Assembly: GCF_037076345.1 (NCBI RefSeq)
Contig: NZ_AP024702.1
Coordinates: 2,108,001 to 2,172,000, forward strand
Direction: 5' to 3'
DNA length: 64,000 nucleotides
DNA from: Haloferula helveola
Lineage (GTDB): Bacteria; Verrucomicrobiota; Verrucomicrobiia; Verrucomicrobiales; Akkermansiaceae
The notes beneath the pieces were generated by a model, which saw nothing but the letters and a program-made list of their open reading frames with translations, did not search any database and was not told the origin of the DNA. Both the position numbers and the translations under genes were made by a program. Shown here in pieces: positions 36,489 to 45,788 of the stretch (position 1 is the stretch's first letter; each line of letters begins with the position of its first letter).

Positions 36489-38552
36489 TCACTCGATCGG
36501 ACCGGCGTGATGAATCTCATCCCAATCCTTGATCCCGATCGTCTCCAAATACGGCGCGCACGCCGCGTCCTCACGATCGGTTCCCAAGTCCTTGTAAAGA
36601 TGCCAGATCGGCTTTGGACCCCGCGGGTCGGTCGGCTCGCCGGGGAGCTTCCGCAGCCCGATCCGCAACCCGCCCTCATGCGGATTGTCGATCCAGTTGT
36701 GGTAGTGCCACATCCGGAGCGTCGGCAGCCGCGCCATCTTCTTCCACGCATACGCCATCCCCGCCGCTTGGTCGGTCAGTGACTTCGGCGACAGATCGGG
36801 CGAGTTGAATCCATTCTCCGTGAGATGCACGAGCCGCGGCTCACCCTGATAGAGCATCCTCGGGTGACGCATCCACGCATCGAGCACCTCGAGGTTGCGC
36901 GGCGTGATCTTCTTCGTGCCGAACGAAAAGCTCGCCTGATGATCCTCCCAAGTCCGCGGATTCCGCAGATTCTGCGGATACGGATGGTGCGCCAAGGCCC
37001 ACGGAAAGTCTCCTTCCACCGCCCCGAAGCTCGCGAGCAACTCAAGCATCTGCTTCGACCCGTAGAACTTCGGAGTGCCCGCCTCCGCCCAATGGTGTGT
37101 CAGGCTGATGAAGGCCCGCGCGTTCGGGTCATGCTGGCGGACGATCAGATCCGTCAGCCGCATCGACCGCTGATAGAGGTCCATGTAGGAAACCGCGCCG
37201 ATCGCCCCGGCATTCGTCCACACCCACGCGGCATCCACCTCGTTGTGCACGATCCAATGATGCACGCGACCGAACTTCCCGTCGGCCCGTGACCAACGCT
37301 CGGCCATCAGGTTGAGCAAACCGCCATACGCGGCGATGCCTTCTTCCGAAGATACGTCTGCCAAGGCGAAGGTGCCCTCACGGGTCGCATCCGGATGTGC
37401 CAACACGCTGCTCCCCGGCCGATCGCCCTTCGCCGGATTCCCGACCAGCAAGATCGCCGACACCATCGCGTTGTCCGCCGCCGCACCGAGAAAAGTCCGG
37501 TCGAAGCGCTCCAGCGCCTGCTTCCTCGCGTGGAAGGTCCGTGCCTGCCATTCGAACGGAAGCGTGCCCGGACCCGAGACCGGAGCCAGCAAGGTGTCCA
37601 CCACCACATTCACCGTGACCGCCGCGATCCCCAAGGTCCCGAGCTCGCCCGGAATCACTCCGGCGTTCCAACCGCCGAGGCCTTTCTTGCTCACCGGATC
37701 AAGCAAAGGCGGTGCCGGATCCCGCGCTGCCACCTTCTCGGCGTAACGCGCATGGGACAACACCTCGACATCGTTCCCGGCCTTCTTCACCACCCGCCAA
37801 CGCGATGTCAGCCGGTCGTAGGCATGACCGGAACGCGTCCTCATCCTTGGCAACTCGACCGAGAAGCTCCCGTCTTCGGAAACCGAGATCGGCTCCAAGA
37901 CTTCGAAGCGCCCGGAGTCCATCAGCAGCAGATCCATCGGGATGTCGGCCAGCAACGGCGCATCTTCGGTCGCACCCACCTTTCCGCTCACACGCACGGT
38001 CGACTCGCCGACGTCCACCGCCTCGATCGAGGCAGGATACTCTTTCGAAAGCTCGGCACGCAGGATCTCGTCCGCCACCGATCGACGGGGCCGGCCACTG
38101 GCATTGAACTCGCCCTCGCGCTCCGGGCGAATCCGCGCGTTGCGGACTCGCATCACGCGATCGGCTTCGAGGACGATGTCGAACCGCAACTGCGACCACT
38201 CCTCGGGCAGACCGCTCAACCGGCTGACATAACTGCTCCAGACTTCGCTGTGCCCGGGCGCCTCGATCAGGATCGCGGTCTTCGCCTCGAACGGCGGCCC
38301 CGGCAGGACGTGAAAGGACTTCGCGCCTCCGACCGAAAAGTAGTCGAATTCCAGCACCAACGGACCCTTCGGCACCTTCCCCTCGGGCACCGCCAAGACC
38401 GGCCCGCCGGGCAGCAATTCCTGCACCCCGGCCCCGACGTCCTTCAGGAGATCGACATCCTGCCGGAACGAGGAAAGCCGCAAACCGACTGGCTGACTCC
38501 AAGCCACCGACGCGGTCATCAAAAGCAGGCAAATTCCCAGCCAAAATCTCAT
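36489..38552 (-). CDS. Secreted glycosidase-like protein (DUF5722)
   Basis: A 687-residue exported protein (signal MRFWLGICLLLMTASVAWS). Residues 20-270 form beta domains. The rest is a TIM-barrel-like region with the DUF5722 pattern: WIVHNEVDAAWVWTN (a candidate acid/base Glu in NE), FISLTHHW, ALAHHPYPQNLRNPRTW, HLTENGFNSPD (candidate nucleophile Glu), and HNWIDNPHEGGLRIGLR. The paired Glu arrangement resembles clan GH-A retaining glycosidases. Activity is not established; a role in breaking down sulfated or other polysaccharides is inferred from the neighbourhood. Confidence 0.75.
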   Translation of the reverse strand: MRFWLGICLLLMTASVAWSQPVGLRLSSFRQDVDLLKDVGAGVQELLPGGPVLAVPEGKVPKGPLVLEFDYFSVGGAKSFHVLPGPPFEAKTAILIEAPGHSEVWSSYVSRLSGLPEEWSQLRFDIVLEADRVMRVRNARIRPEREGEFNASGRPRRSVADEILRAELSKEYPASIEAVDVGESTVRVSGKVGATEDAPLLADIPMDLLLMDSGRFEVLEPISVSEDGSFSVELPRMRTRSGHAYDRLTSRWRVVKKAGNDVEVLSHARYAEKVAARDPAPPLLDPVSKKGLGGWNAGVIPGELGTLGIAAVTVNVVVDTLLAPVSGPGTLPFEWQARTFHARKQALERFDRTFLGAAADNAMVSAILLVGNPAKGDRPGSSVLAHPDATREGTFALADVSSEEGIAAYGGLLNLMAERWSRADGKFGRVHHWIVHNEVDAAWVWTNAGAIGAVSYMDLYQRSMRLTDLIVRQHDPNARAFISLTHHWAEAGTPKFYGSKQMLELLASFGAVEGDFPWALAHHPYPQNLRNPRTWEDHQASFSFGTKKITPRNLEVLDAWMRHPRMLYQGEPRLVHLTENGFNSPDLSPKSLTDQAAGMAYAWKKMARLPTLRMWHYHNWIDNPHEGGLRIGLRKLPGEPTDPRGPKPIWHLYKDLGTDREDAACAPYLETIGIKDWDEIHHAGPIE

Positions 38553-38674
38553 CGCACTTATCTACGATAGAACCCGCTCGACCCCTCCATCGCATTCACC
38601 GGATGACGGGATTTCCGCATGCTGCCGGATTCCCTTGATCAAGCCCCCTCGCGAGCCGGTAATGCACCGATCCT

Positions 38675-39616
38675 ATGATGAGACGCCCCACACAACTCGC
38701 CCTCGTCATCGCTGGCGCCTTCCCGCTCAGCGCTTGCTCGGAAGCGCCCGAGCTGACCGTCACGGAGGAACCGGCGACGATCCTGATCTGCGAGCAGGCG
38801 ACGACCCGGATCATGCGGATGGATGCCTCCCTCGACTGGAGCTCGCCGGAGGCCGTCGTCTGGTCATGGTCTCCCGCGGACGATCCCGCACTCGATGACA
38901 CCCAACGCAAGTGGTTCAGCAACCCTGACGAGGCCAAGCCGGACCGCGGAGGGAAGCAGATCGTCATAACCGCGAGTGGCGGTGGAGTGGCTCTGATCGA
39001 CTACGCCACGGCACAGGCCACCGCCGTGATCGAAATCGGCGGCAACCCGCACTCGGCCGACTTCCTTCCCGACGGCCGCGTGGTCGTCGCGTCGAGCACC
39101 GGCGACACGCTCTCGCTCTGGGATGCGGATGCCGGAGAGATCATTCAGAAACTGACACTGTCCGATGCCCACGGCCTTGAGTGGGACGTGATGCGCAACT
39201 GCCTCTGGGCACTCGGCGGGAAACAGATCCAACGCCTCCATTATCACCCCGGAGCCGACCCGAATCCGCTCACGGTTGAGTCCACTGTCGACCTTCCGGT
39301 AACCGAGGCATCGAAACGCCATCCGCGGCACGGTGGCCACGACCTGACCCCGATCCCCGGCGAGGACGCCTACTTCGTTTCCGACATGGACCACCTCTGG
39401 CGCTTCGACCCCGCCACCGAGACCTTCGCACCGCTCGCCGGGCGCCACGAAATGGCCGACGTGAAAAGCATCAGCCAGCTTGCCAAAGACGGGCCGATCC
39501 TCGTCCTGATGGCCACACAGGACTGGCACTCCACCGGACCGCGGACCCTCGACGAATCCGAAATCTGGGAACTCCCGGGAGCCCGGATCTACAAAGCCCG
39601 CTGGTGGCAGGAATGA
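38675..39616 (+). CDS. Beta-propeller-like lipoprotein (DUF6528-like)
   Basis: A 313-residue predicted lipoprotein with lipobox LSAC near residue 21. The body has WD/NHL-like repeated beta strands (TILICEQATTRIMRMD, VVVASSTGDTLSLWDAD, YFVSDMDHLWRFD), consistent with a propeller. The 'ICEQATTRI' start resembles DUF6528 proteins. It precedes the sugar dehydrogenase gene by 48 bp and is probably co-transcribed. Function is unknown; ligand sensing or binding at the envelope is possible. Confidence 0.65.
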   Translation: MMRRPTQLALVIAGAFPLSACSEAPELTVTEEPATILICEQATTRIMRMDASLDWSSPEAVVWSWSPADDPALDDTQRKWFSNPDEAKPDRGGKQIVITASGGGVALIDYATAQATAVIEIGGNPHSADFLPDGRVVVASSTGDTLSLWDADAGEIIQKLTLSDAHGLEWDVMRNCLWALGGKQIQRLHYHPGADPNPLTVESTVDLPVTEASKRHPRHGGHDLTPIPGEDAYFVSDMDHLWRFDPATETFAPLAGRHEMADVKSISQLAKDGPILVLMATQDWHSTGPRTLDESEIWELPGARIYKARWWQE

Positions 39617-39664
39617 CGCCCCCGGATGAATACCTTCACCCTCAACGCGCGTATCGTCCCGCCC

Positions 39665-41263
39665 ATGAGACTGCTTCTCCTCGCCTCGCTCCTGCCCCTG
39701 AGCCTTCTCGATGCCGCGCTCGACCCGGCCCACTTCAAGGTCGACGTGCTGGCCGAAGGGTTCACCGATCCCCAGGAAATGGTCATGCTGCCCGATGGCC
39801 GCATCCTGATCTGCGAGCGCACCGGCAAGCTGCGCGTCTGGTCGCCGGAAACGGGAGCCCTCACGGAAGGCGGCGAGCTCAAGGTCGCGATCCGGAAAGA
39901 CAACCACGCCCGCGAGTGCGGCTTCATCGGCCTCACTGCCGACCCCGATTTCGCCAACAACCACTGGCTCTACACCTACTGGTCGCTGCCCGACGAAAGC
40001 TCGCACCGGCTTTCCCGTTTCACCTTCAAGGACGGCCAACTCGATCCCGCATCGGAGAAGACGATTCTCGAGGTCGCGACCGACCGCGACGACAGCACCT
40101 GCCACGAGGGCGGCTCACTCGCCTTCGGCCCGGACGGACTGCTTTACCTGTCCACCGGCGACAACACGAATCCCTTCTCCAAACCCGCGACACCGATCGA
40201 GGAGGACAAGAAGGAACGCGACGCCCAACGCTCGTCGTCCAACAGCAACGACCTGCGCGGCAAGGTGCTGCGGATCCGGGTGAAGGACGACGGCAGCTAC
40301 GAGATCCCCGAAGGCAACCTTTTCAAACCGGGCACCCCGAAGACCCGCCCCGAAATCTACACGATGGGCCTGCGCAACCCGTACCGGATCACCCTCAACT
40401 CGAAGACCGGCACGCTCTACTGGAGCGAGGTCGCGCCCGACAAGCAGCCGACCGGCGAGGAAATCAACCAGGCGAAGACCGCCGGCTACTACGGTTGGCC
40501 CTACGTCATCACCGACACCAAGGCCTTCAACGACCTATCCGGAAAAGCTTTCGACCCGAAGCGCCTCCGCAACACCTCGAAGAACAACACCGGCATCACC
40601 GACCTCCCGGTCCCGCGCGAACCGCTTCATTACTACGAACGTAGTTGTTCGATCATCGGCGAGGTCTACCACGCGACCGACAGCCCGAACGCCTTCCCGG
40701 CGGAACTCGACAACTGCCTGGTCTTCTCCGACTGGAACCGCTCTTGGTTCAAATTCATCCGCCTCGACAAGGACGAGAACAAGGTCGCGGTCGAGGACCT
40801 CAAGCTGAACTTCCAGTTCCGCAAGCCGATCGACCTGTTCTTCGACAAGGGCATCCTCTACGTGCTCGAATACGGTACCGGCTGGTATGATGTGAAGAAC
40901 GGCCGGCTGATCCGGATCTCCTACTCGACCGAGTTCAACCAGCAGGCCGACCCGTCCGCCGACCCGCGCATCGCCGGCATGAATGCCAAGCTCCCCGGCA
41001 CCAAGGCGCTCCAGGAAGCCACCTGCCTCTCGTGCCACAACTCACAGGACCGGCTCATCGGCCCGAGCTTCGCCGAAATCGTCGCCAAGTACGGCAAGGA
41101 CCCGAAGGCCCCGGCCGAGCTCGCGAAGAAGGTCAAGGAAGGCGGTGTCGGCGCCTGGGGCGAACAACCGATGCCGGCCCACCCGATGTATTCCGACAAG
41201 CAGATCGCCGAGATGCTGAATGCCATCTTCAGCACCGAGCCAGCCGGCGGACACAAGCAGTGA
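39665..41263 (+). CDS. PQQ-type sugar dehydrogenase fused to cytochrome c
   Basis: A 532-residue periplasmic protein. The signal (MRLLLLASLLPLSLLDAA) precedes a six-bladed propeller of the glucose/sorbosone dehydrogenase type (LPDGRILICERTGKLRV, GLTADPDFANNHWLYTYW, EGGSLAFGPDGLLYLSTGD, GLRNPYRI), which binds PQQ and oxidises sugars. The C-terminal ~90 residues are a class I cytochrome c with heme site CLSCH (454-458) and a likely Met ligand in QPMPAHPM. Fusion would pass electrons from substrate directly to the heme. The ATG at 39665 is chosen at the signal peptide. Confidence 0.87.
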   Translation: MRLLLLASLLPLSLLDAALDPAHFKVDVLAEGFTDPQEMVMLPDGRILICERTGKLRVWSPETGALTEGGELKVAIRKDNHARECGFIGLTADPDFANNHWLYTYWSLPDESSHRLSRFTFKDGQLDPASEKTILEVATDRDDSTCHEGGSLAFGPDGLLYLSTGDNTNPFSKPATPIEEDKKERDAQRSSSNSNDLRGKVLRIRVKDDGSYEIPEGNLFKPGTPKTRPEIYTMGLRNPYRITLNSKTGTLYWSEVAPDKQPTGEEINQAKTAGYYGWPYVITDTKAFNDLSGKAFDPKRLRNTSKNNTGITDLPVPREPLHYYERSCSIIGEVYHATDSPNAFPAELDNCLVFSDWNRSWFKFIRLDKDENKVAVEDLKLNFQFRKPIDLFFDKGILYVLEYGTGWYDVKNGRLIRISYSTEFNQQADPSADPRIAGMNAKLPGTKALQEATCLSCHNSQDRLIGPSFAEIVAKYGKDPKAPAELAKKVKEGGVGAWGEQPMPAHPMYSDKQIAEMLNAIFSTEPAGGHKQ

Positions 41264-41269
41264 GGCCGG

Positions 41270-42163
41270 TCAGACCGAGCAGATCTCCACGCCCTGCTTC
41301 AGGCTCGCGAGCTTGTCGGGGCGAGCGGGGATGAATTCCTGCCCGACGAAGCCAGTGTAACCGGTGTCGGAGATCGCCCGCATGATTGCCGGGTAGTTCA
41401 GCTCCTGGGTGTCGTCGATCTCATGCCGGCCCGGCACTCCGCCCGTGTGGTAGTGGCAGATGTGCTGATGGTTGTCGCGGATCGTCGCGATCACGTCCCC
41501 CTCCATAATCTGCATGTGGTAGATGTCGTAGAGCAGCTTGAAGTTCGGGCTGTCGAGCCGCTTGCTCAACTCCACTCCCCAGGCCGTGTGGTCGCACTGG
41601 TAGTCGCGGTGATCGACCTTCGAATTGAGCAACTCCATCACAACCGTCAGCCCGAGCTTCTCCGCCGTCGGGAGGATCCGCTTCAGGCCGATGGCGCAGT
41701 TCTCGATGCCCTGTTCGTCTGCCAGGCCGTCGCGGTTGCCGGAAAAACAGATCACCTGCTTGGCCCCGCCGTTGGCGGCGGCCTTAAGTCGCTCCTCGTA
41801 AGCCCCGACCAAAGCATCGTGATGCTCGACCCGGTTGAACGAACGTTCGATCCCCCCGACCTTGACGCCCGCCGCAGTCGTCGCACCCGGTGCATTCACC
41901 ATCGCACAGGTCAGTCCGTGCTTGGCCAGCAATGCCAAGTCGCCGGGATCGACGAGCTCGATCGACTCCAGACCGATCTCTTTTCCAGCCACACAGAGAT
42001 CCTCGAGTTCGATTCCGCTGTAGCACCACCGACAGGCTGAGTGACGGTATCCGGCTCCGCCGGCGGCCTCCTCCTCCGCCCGGAGCCGGTTCGAAAGCGA
42101 GGCGGCGACGGCAGTGATCGTGGCGGTCCTGCCGCTGCGGCTGAGAAAAGTTCGGCGTTTCAC
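41270..42163 (-). CDS. Exported sugar isomerase/epimerase-like TIM barrel
   Basis: A 297-residue AP endonuclease-2-type TIM barrel, close to hydroxypyruvate isomerase/xylose isomerase-like proteins. A GTG start at 42163 is followed by an arginine-rich signal (KRRTFLSRSGRTATITAVAASL), which looks Tat-like. Likely metal residues lie in VVMELLNSK, YDIYHMQIMEGD, HYHTGGVPGRHE and GFVGQEF. It converges on the dehydrogenase gene with only 6 bp between stops. The substrate is unknown. Confidence 0.8.
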   Translation of the reverse strand: MKRRTFLSRSGRTATITAVAASLSNRLRAEEEAAGGAGYRHSACRWCYSGIELEDLCVAGKEIGLESIELVDPGDLALLAKHGLTCAMVNAPGATTAAGVKVGGIERSFNRVEHHDALVGAYEERLKAAANGGAKQVICFSGNRDGLADEQGIENCAIGLKRILPTAEKLGLTVVMELLNSKVDHRDYQCDHTAWGVELSKRLDSPNFKLLYDIYHMQIMEGDVIATIRDNHQHICHYHTGGVPGRHEIDDTQELNYPAIMRAISDTGYTGFVGQEFIPARPDKLASLKQGVEICSV

Positions 42164-42266
42164 AATGAGAATCGGTGTCCCCTATCAAACACCACCACGG
42201 TCCGGAGTCAAAACCCGACGGGAAACAGCCGATCCATCTCAGGGGAACCCACTCCCCACCGCCGTG

Positions 42267-42653
42267 TCACCCAGCCGGACGTTGCAGATCCGTTCCATCC
42301 GGTTCCCACAACTCGATGCCGTTGCCGTCCGGGTCCTTCAGATGGGCAAAGCGGCCGTTCGGATAGACGGTCGATTCCACTTCGACCGTGATCCCCGCCG
42401 CCCGCAGTTGGGCAACCATCGCATCGAGGTCCCGCACCCGGAAATTGATGCTCCACGAGCGATCCTTTCCGCCACCCCCGGCGTCTCTGGCATGCGCCCC
42501 GAAAACCGTCGGCCCTTCATCCTGCCACCACGAGCCATCGGCGTATTCCTTTCCCGGCTTCCGAATACCGAGATGCCGCTCATACCACTCGGCAAGAGCC
42601 TCCGGGTCGTCGCTCGCAAAGAAGAACCCTCCGATTCCGGTCACCTTTTCCAT
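42267..42653 (-). CDS. VOC (glyoxalase/bleomycin-resistance) family protein
   Basis: A 128-residue protein with two beta-alpha-beta-beta-beta units of the vicinal oxygen chelate fold (GGFFFASDDPEALAEWYERH and SINFRVRDLDAMVAQLRAAG). A C-terminal KDPDGNGIELWEP carries the metal-ligand Glu. VOC proteins include lyases, dioxygenases and drug-binding proteins; the role here is unassigned. The ATG at 42653 is chosen; the frame extends to 42731 without fold support. Confidence 0.82.
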   Translation of the reverse strand: MEKVTGIGGFFFASDDPEALAEWYERHLGIRKPGKEYADGSWWQDEGPTVFGAHARDAGGGGKDRSWSINFRVRDLDAMVAQLRAAGITVEVESTVYPNGRFAHLKDPDGNGIELWEPDGTDLQRPAG

Positions 42654-42822
42654 AGCAAGGAATCGGATTCTCCCGAACCTCGCGCCGAAGGCAAGATCGC
42701 GGCGGCCATTCCACAATTCACTCGCCAACAAAACGAGCCCGGGAGGCTTGCGCCGAAGCCTTACAAGCTGCTACCGGCAGGTCTAGGCAGTCAGTCGTGA
42801 CCCACCTCAGCAGGAAATCGAC

Positions 42823-43824
42823 TTACCTGTAGATTGAGGTTCTAATCGACTCAGCCAGTGCAAATCCTACCTGCATCGGGATGCAATCAGACACTTGGCG
42901 GATTTGCTGTGAAAGCGTGCCGAGAAGTCTGTAGCTTTGGGGGAAACCTTGGAGCAGCATTGCTTCAAAGACGCTGAGGCGTCGCTTCCCGGAGGGGTGG
43001 ATGTGAATTTCCCGGTTGCCGTAGGCAACCGTCCAACTTGGTTTATCCCAGCTCAGAACCCGGAAAGACCTTCCCCACGAGGCGCCCTGGACCAACGAGC
43101 CGTCGGTGAACTTCGCTGACTTCGGCATCATCGTCCAATGATTGGGATGAACCGGAATATCTTCTGGAATGATGCCCCTTTTGAAGAACAGTGGATCAGC
43201 TAGGCCGCGAATGGCCGAAGCTACGGTATTGGGCTCATCGAATTGACCAACTGGGAAGTTGAACGGACGATCAGAGAAGTTCTTTTTGTTGATGCCGACA
43301 ACGAAAACACGTGGACGGACCTGAGGGACTCCGAAATGCTGCGCGTCAAGGACGTGTTCGTAGAGTCGAAAGCCAGCCCTTCTAAAGGCTTCTTTGAATC
43401 GACTGAAAGTTTCTTCGTGCCGAAAGGAGTTGATGCCTTGAACATTCTCGAACACGAAAAAGTCAACTTCATCGTCCTTGTTGAGATGCCTAAGAAGAGA
43501 TGCGAACTTGCCGGGTAAGGTGCTCCGTTCGTCATCATCTCGCTTATGCACGTTGCCATTCGAGAAGCTTTGGCAAGGGGCTCCACCAATTACTCCTTTG
43601 ATTGCAGCACCGTGGAGCAGGGCCTTCAGTTCGCTACCAGAGATTGTGGAAATATCGACCTCGGCTGCCCTAGTGCTTTTGCGATTGAAGTTGTACGAAT
43701 TAACTGCTGCTTTGCTGATGTCTAGCGCGAGCTTTACATCGAAGCCTGCCTGCTCGAATCCGAGGTCGAACCCTCCGCAGCCGGAGAAAAGAGAAAGAAT
43801 CGGAATTTTCGTTTTTGGACTCAC
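42823..43824 (-). CDS. drmMII: DNA cytosine-C5 methyltransferase (DrmMII type)
   Basis: A 333-residue methyltransferase that adds a methyl group to C5 of cytosine in a specific DNA site, giving self-marking in a DISARM-like system. Motif I is LSLFSGCGGFDLG; motif IV GGAPCQSFS puts the catalytic Cys at C84; motif VI is E126-N-V; motif VIII is QVRPR (168-172); and a C-terminal motif X is QVGFALAES. The start is a GTG at 43824 that overlaps the drmB TGA (GTGA); the frame running to 43905 is a shadow in drmB. The gene is visibly more A+T-rich than the chromosome around it. Confidence 0.88.
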   Translation of the reverse strand: MSPKTKIPILSLFSGCGGFDLGFEQAGFDVKLALDISKAAVNSYNFNRKSTRAAEVDISTISGSELKALLHGAAIKGVIGGAPCQSFSNGNVHKRDDDERSTLPGKFASLLRHLNKDDEVDFFVFENVQGINSFRHEETFSRFKEAFRRAGFRLYEHVLDAQHFGVPQVRPRVFVVGINKKNFSDRPFNFPVGQFDEPNTVASAIRGLADPLFFKRGIIPEDIPVHPNHWTMMPKSAKFTDGSLVQGASWGRSFRVLSWDKPSWTVAYGNREIHIHPSGKRRLSVFEAMLLQGFPQSYRLLGTLSQQIRQVSDCIPMQVGFALAESIRTSIYR

Positions 43825-45788
43825 TGGCAAAAGTTGGTGCCCAAGATCGACACTTTTGGGTCCACCACGGTCATCCGATCGAGGAGCTTGTTGAAGGCTT
43901 CGCAACTGGTTTCAGGGAGCAAGGCGCAACTGTGGCATGCAGCGAGATTCAGAGACTCGGGCCCTTGCCCTCCGGCGGTTGCCGCCTCACTGCAAACTGG
44001 ATCTGCCGAACACCACCCGGCTTCTTCAATCGCGTTCTCAAGAATGCGCCCGAGTGCGTTTGGCTCCGCGAGGCGGACAAGTCCTCCCATCGTGCCTTCA
44101 GAATCACCGGCAGCAGTGTAAATTAGTATGCCTGCCATAGGCTCGGGCCCTGCGCTGACGTAGAGCCGTTCTCGAAGCGAGGCTGAGCCGTAGCCGCACT
44201 CGAAAACCATCCGACCAATCAAGATATGAGCGAGCGTGTGAAGAAGAACGTAGCGCGGCTCGATAAGTTGATCTTCCCAGCGGTAACGTCGCACGCAAGC
44301 GTTATGGTTCTCTTGCAAAGTGCTGATGTGGGAAACCACTTCAGGACGGTTTTCCCATGCCTTTATTTTGCTCTCTGATAGTTGCAAAAAGATGCCTTCG
44401 CCATGTACCACAGTCGCTGGAAGCCACCGCTTTGCATGATCATGAGGGTAGGCCTGCCACAACAGCGAAGACGCAGGAGGTGCATCCGATGGTAGTCGTG
44501 ACATGAGGCGTGAGAATCCAGCAAAGACACGGGTTTCCTTAAGCTTCTCGACTGCAACAATGCGTTCGATGAGCCCGCCGAGGCGGCTTGGAAGTCCCGA
44601 GGCATCGGTCTCGCGGAGCACAAGATCCCCTTCGCGGTCGGTGCTGCCCTGGAAGGCGTGATACTCTTCGCGCCGGATCATCGCCTCTTGATCCGCCTTC
44701 GGTCCGCCAGCCAGACCCCCCGGAGCTTCTTCTGGTGGCGGCGCTTCCTGGTGCCCCGTCAGCGCCGTGAGAATGGCCTCATCCGTGTAATCGGAAAGCC
44801 GTGGATTTTCACTCTTGTCGTCCCTTTTGCGGAGCTTCTTCAGAATATCTTCCAACTCGTCATCGGCACGGCGCCACATCCGGATCTGATTCCGGAAGTC
44901 CACTTCATCGAGGATCGTCCGCAATGCGGACGGAGATGGCTGGTAGCGGGGCGGAATGAAAATAGCACTCCTGACGTCGGCGTAATGTGCGTTCGTGGCG
45001 TTGATAAGAACAGCTCGCAAGGGGCGCTCGCAACGCTCATTCGGAACCGGTCCCATCCAAGAGCGGACGCCCTGGCAGCTGAAATCCGTGCTACCATCCT
45101 TCGGGGGAATATCCCCCTTGTTCAGGAGCAGCTGACGGCTAAGACCACTCCAGCCTCGTGGGTCTGAGCCCGAAGGCAGCTCGCCGCTCATGACCCCGGC
45201 GAGTGATCTTGATTTTTTGCATCGCTCGCAGCGGACCTGGATTGATTCCAGGGATCCTGTTCCTTGCGATACGAACTTCAGGTGCCCTCCGCAAGAGGGG
45301 TCGGGCGTTTCGGTGTGGTGGACCCATTCCAGCCAGGGGAAATCCTGAAGGTGACCGTGATCGCAAACTGCCGCAAAGCTGATCTGGCGCAGGCGGATGT
45401 TCTTGCAGTCATTGCCATCACACGTGAGGTAGCCATCCCGATTGAGATGCGCCCGCTTCATCGCGGAGCATTTCGGACGGGGGCACACATACCAAGTTGG
45501 GAAGCGGTAGACAGGGGTGGTCAGCTCCAGATCCTTGGCATCCTCGCGGTCTTCAGGCCCCGGGGCCATCCGGAAGTGGGAAACCCCGAGGGCAGCCTCA
45601 AGCCTGGGCTCACGCAGCCATAGCGGGAGCTTCTTCAGGTCCTCTTCGTCGGCGGGATTCCCTTTGCGGTCGCGAAACCATTCATCAAGTGCTCCCGTGA
45701 CAACGGCGACTCCTCCTTCGAGAACGTGGATGGCACCGGGTCCGAAAGGGGCGACGAGTTGGGATCGGCGGAGCGGGTTCAGTCTCAT
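43821..45788 (-). CDS. drmB: DISARM protein DrmB (DUF1998)
   Basis: A 655-residue protein whose layout matches DrmB, the DUF1998 partner that forms a complex with the DrmA helicase. It begins RRSQLVAPFGPGAIHVLEGG, a family hallmark. Zinc-binding cysteines are in CPRPKCSAMK, TCDGNDCKN, VCDHGH and VRCERCKK. The DUF1998 region (about 510-645) has LLHTLAHILIGRMVFECGY and CHSCALLPETSCEAFN. Its ATG overlaps the drmA stop (ATGA), and its TGA overlaps the methyltransferase GTG. A linker at about 355-400 is Pro/Glu-rich. Confidence 0.9.
   Translation of the reverse strand: MRLNPLRRSQLVAPFGPGAIHVLEGGVAVVTGALDEWFRDRKGNPADEEDLKKLPLWLREPRLEAALGVSHFRMAPGPEDREDAKDLELTTPVYRFPTWYVCPRPKCSAMKRAHLNRDGYLTCDGNDCKNIRLRQISFAAVCDHGHLQDFPWLEWVHHTETPDPSCGGHLKFVSQGTGSLESIQVRCERCKKSRSLAGVMSGELPSGSDPRGWSGLSRQLLLNKGDIPPKDGSTDFSCQGVRSWMGPVPNERCERPLRAVLINATNAHYADVRSAIFIPPRYQPSPSALRTILDEVDFRNQIRMWRRADDELEDILKKLRKRDDKSENPRLSDYTDEAILTALTGHQEAPPPEEAPGGLAGGPKADQEAMIRREEYHAFQGSTDREGDLVLRETDASGLPSRLGGLIERIVAVEKLKETRVFAGFSRLMSRLPSDAPPASSLLWQAYPHDHAKRWLPATVVHGEGIFLQLSESKIKAWENRPEVVSHISTLQENHNACVRRYRWEDQLIEPRYVLLHTLAHILIGRMVFECGYGSASLRERLYVSAGPEPMAGILIYTAAGDSEGTMGGLVRLAEPNALGRILENAIEEAGWCSADPVCSEAATAGGQGPESLNLAACHSCALLPETSCEAFNKLLDRMTVVDPKVSILGTNFCQ

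Noticed and set aside
42164-42822. Left attachment site matching the tRNA-Cys 3' end
   Set aside because: I scanned the gaps at 42164-42266 and 42654-42822 and found no copy of the acceptor or T-arm sequence.
43825-43905. N-terminal extension of the C5 methyltransferase
   Set aside because: It overlaps the drmB coding end; the GTG at 43824 gives a GTGA junction and starts just before motif I.
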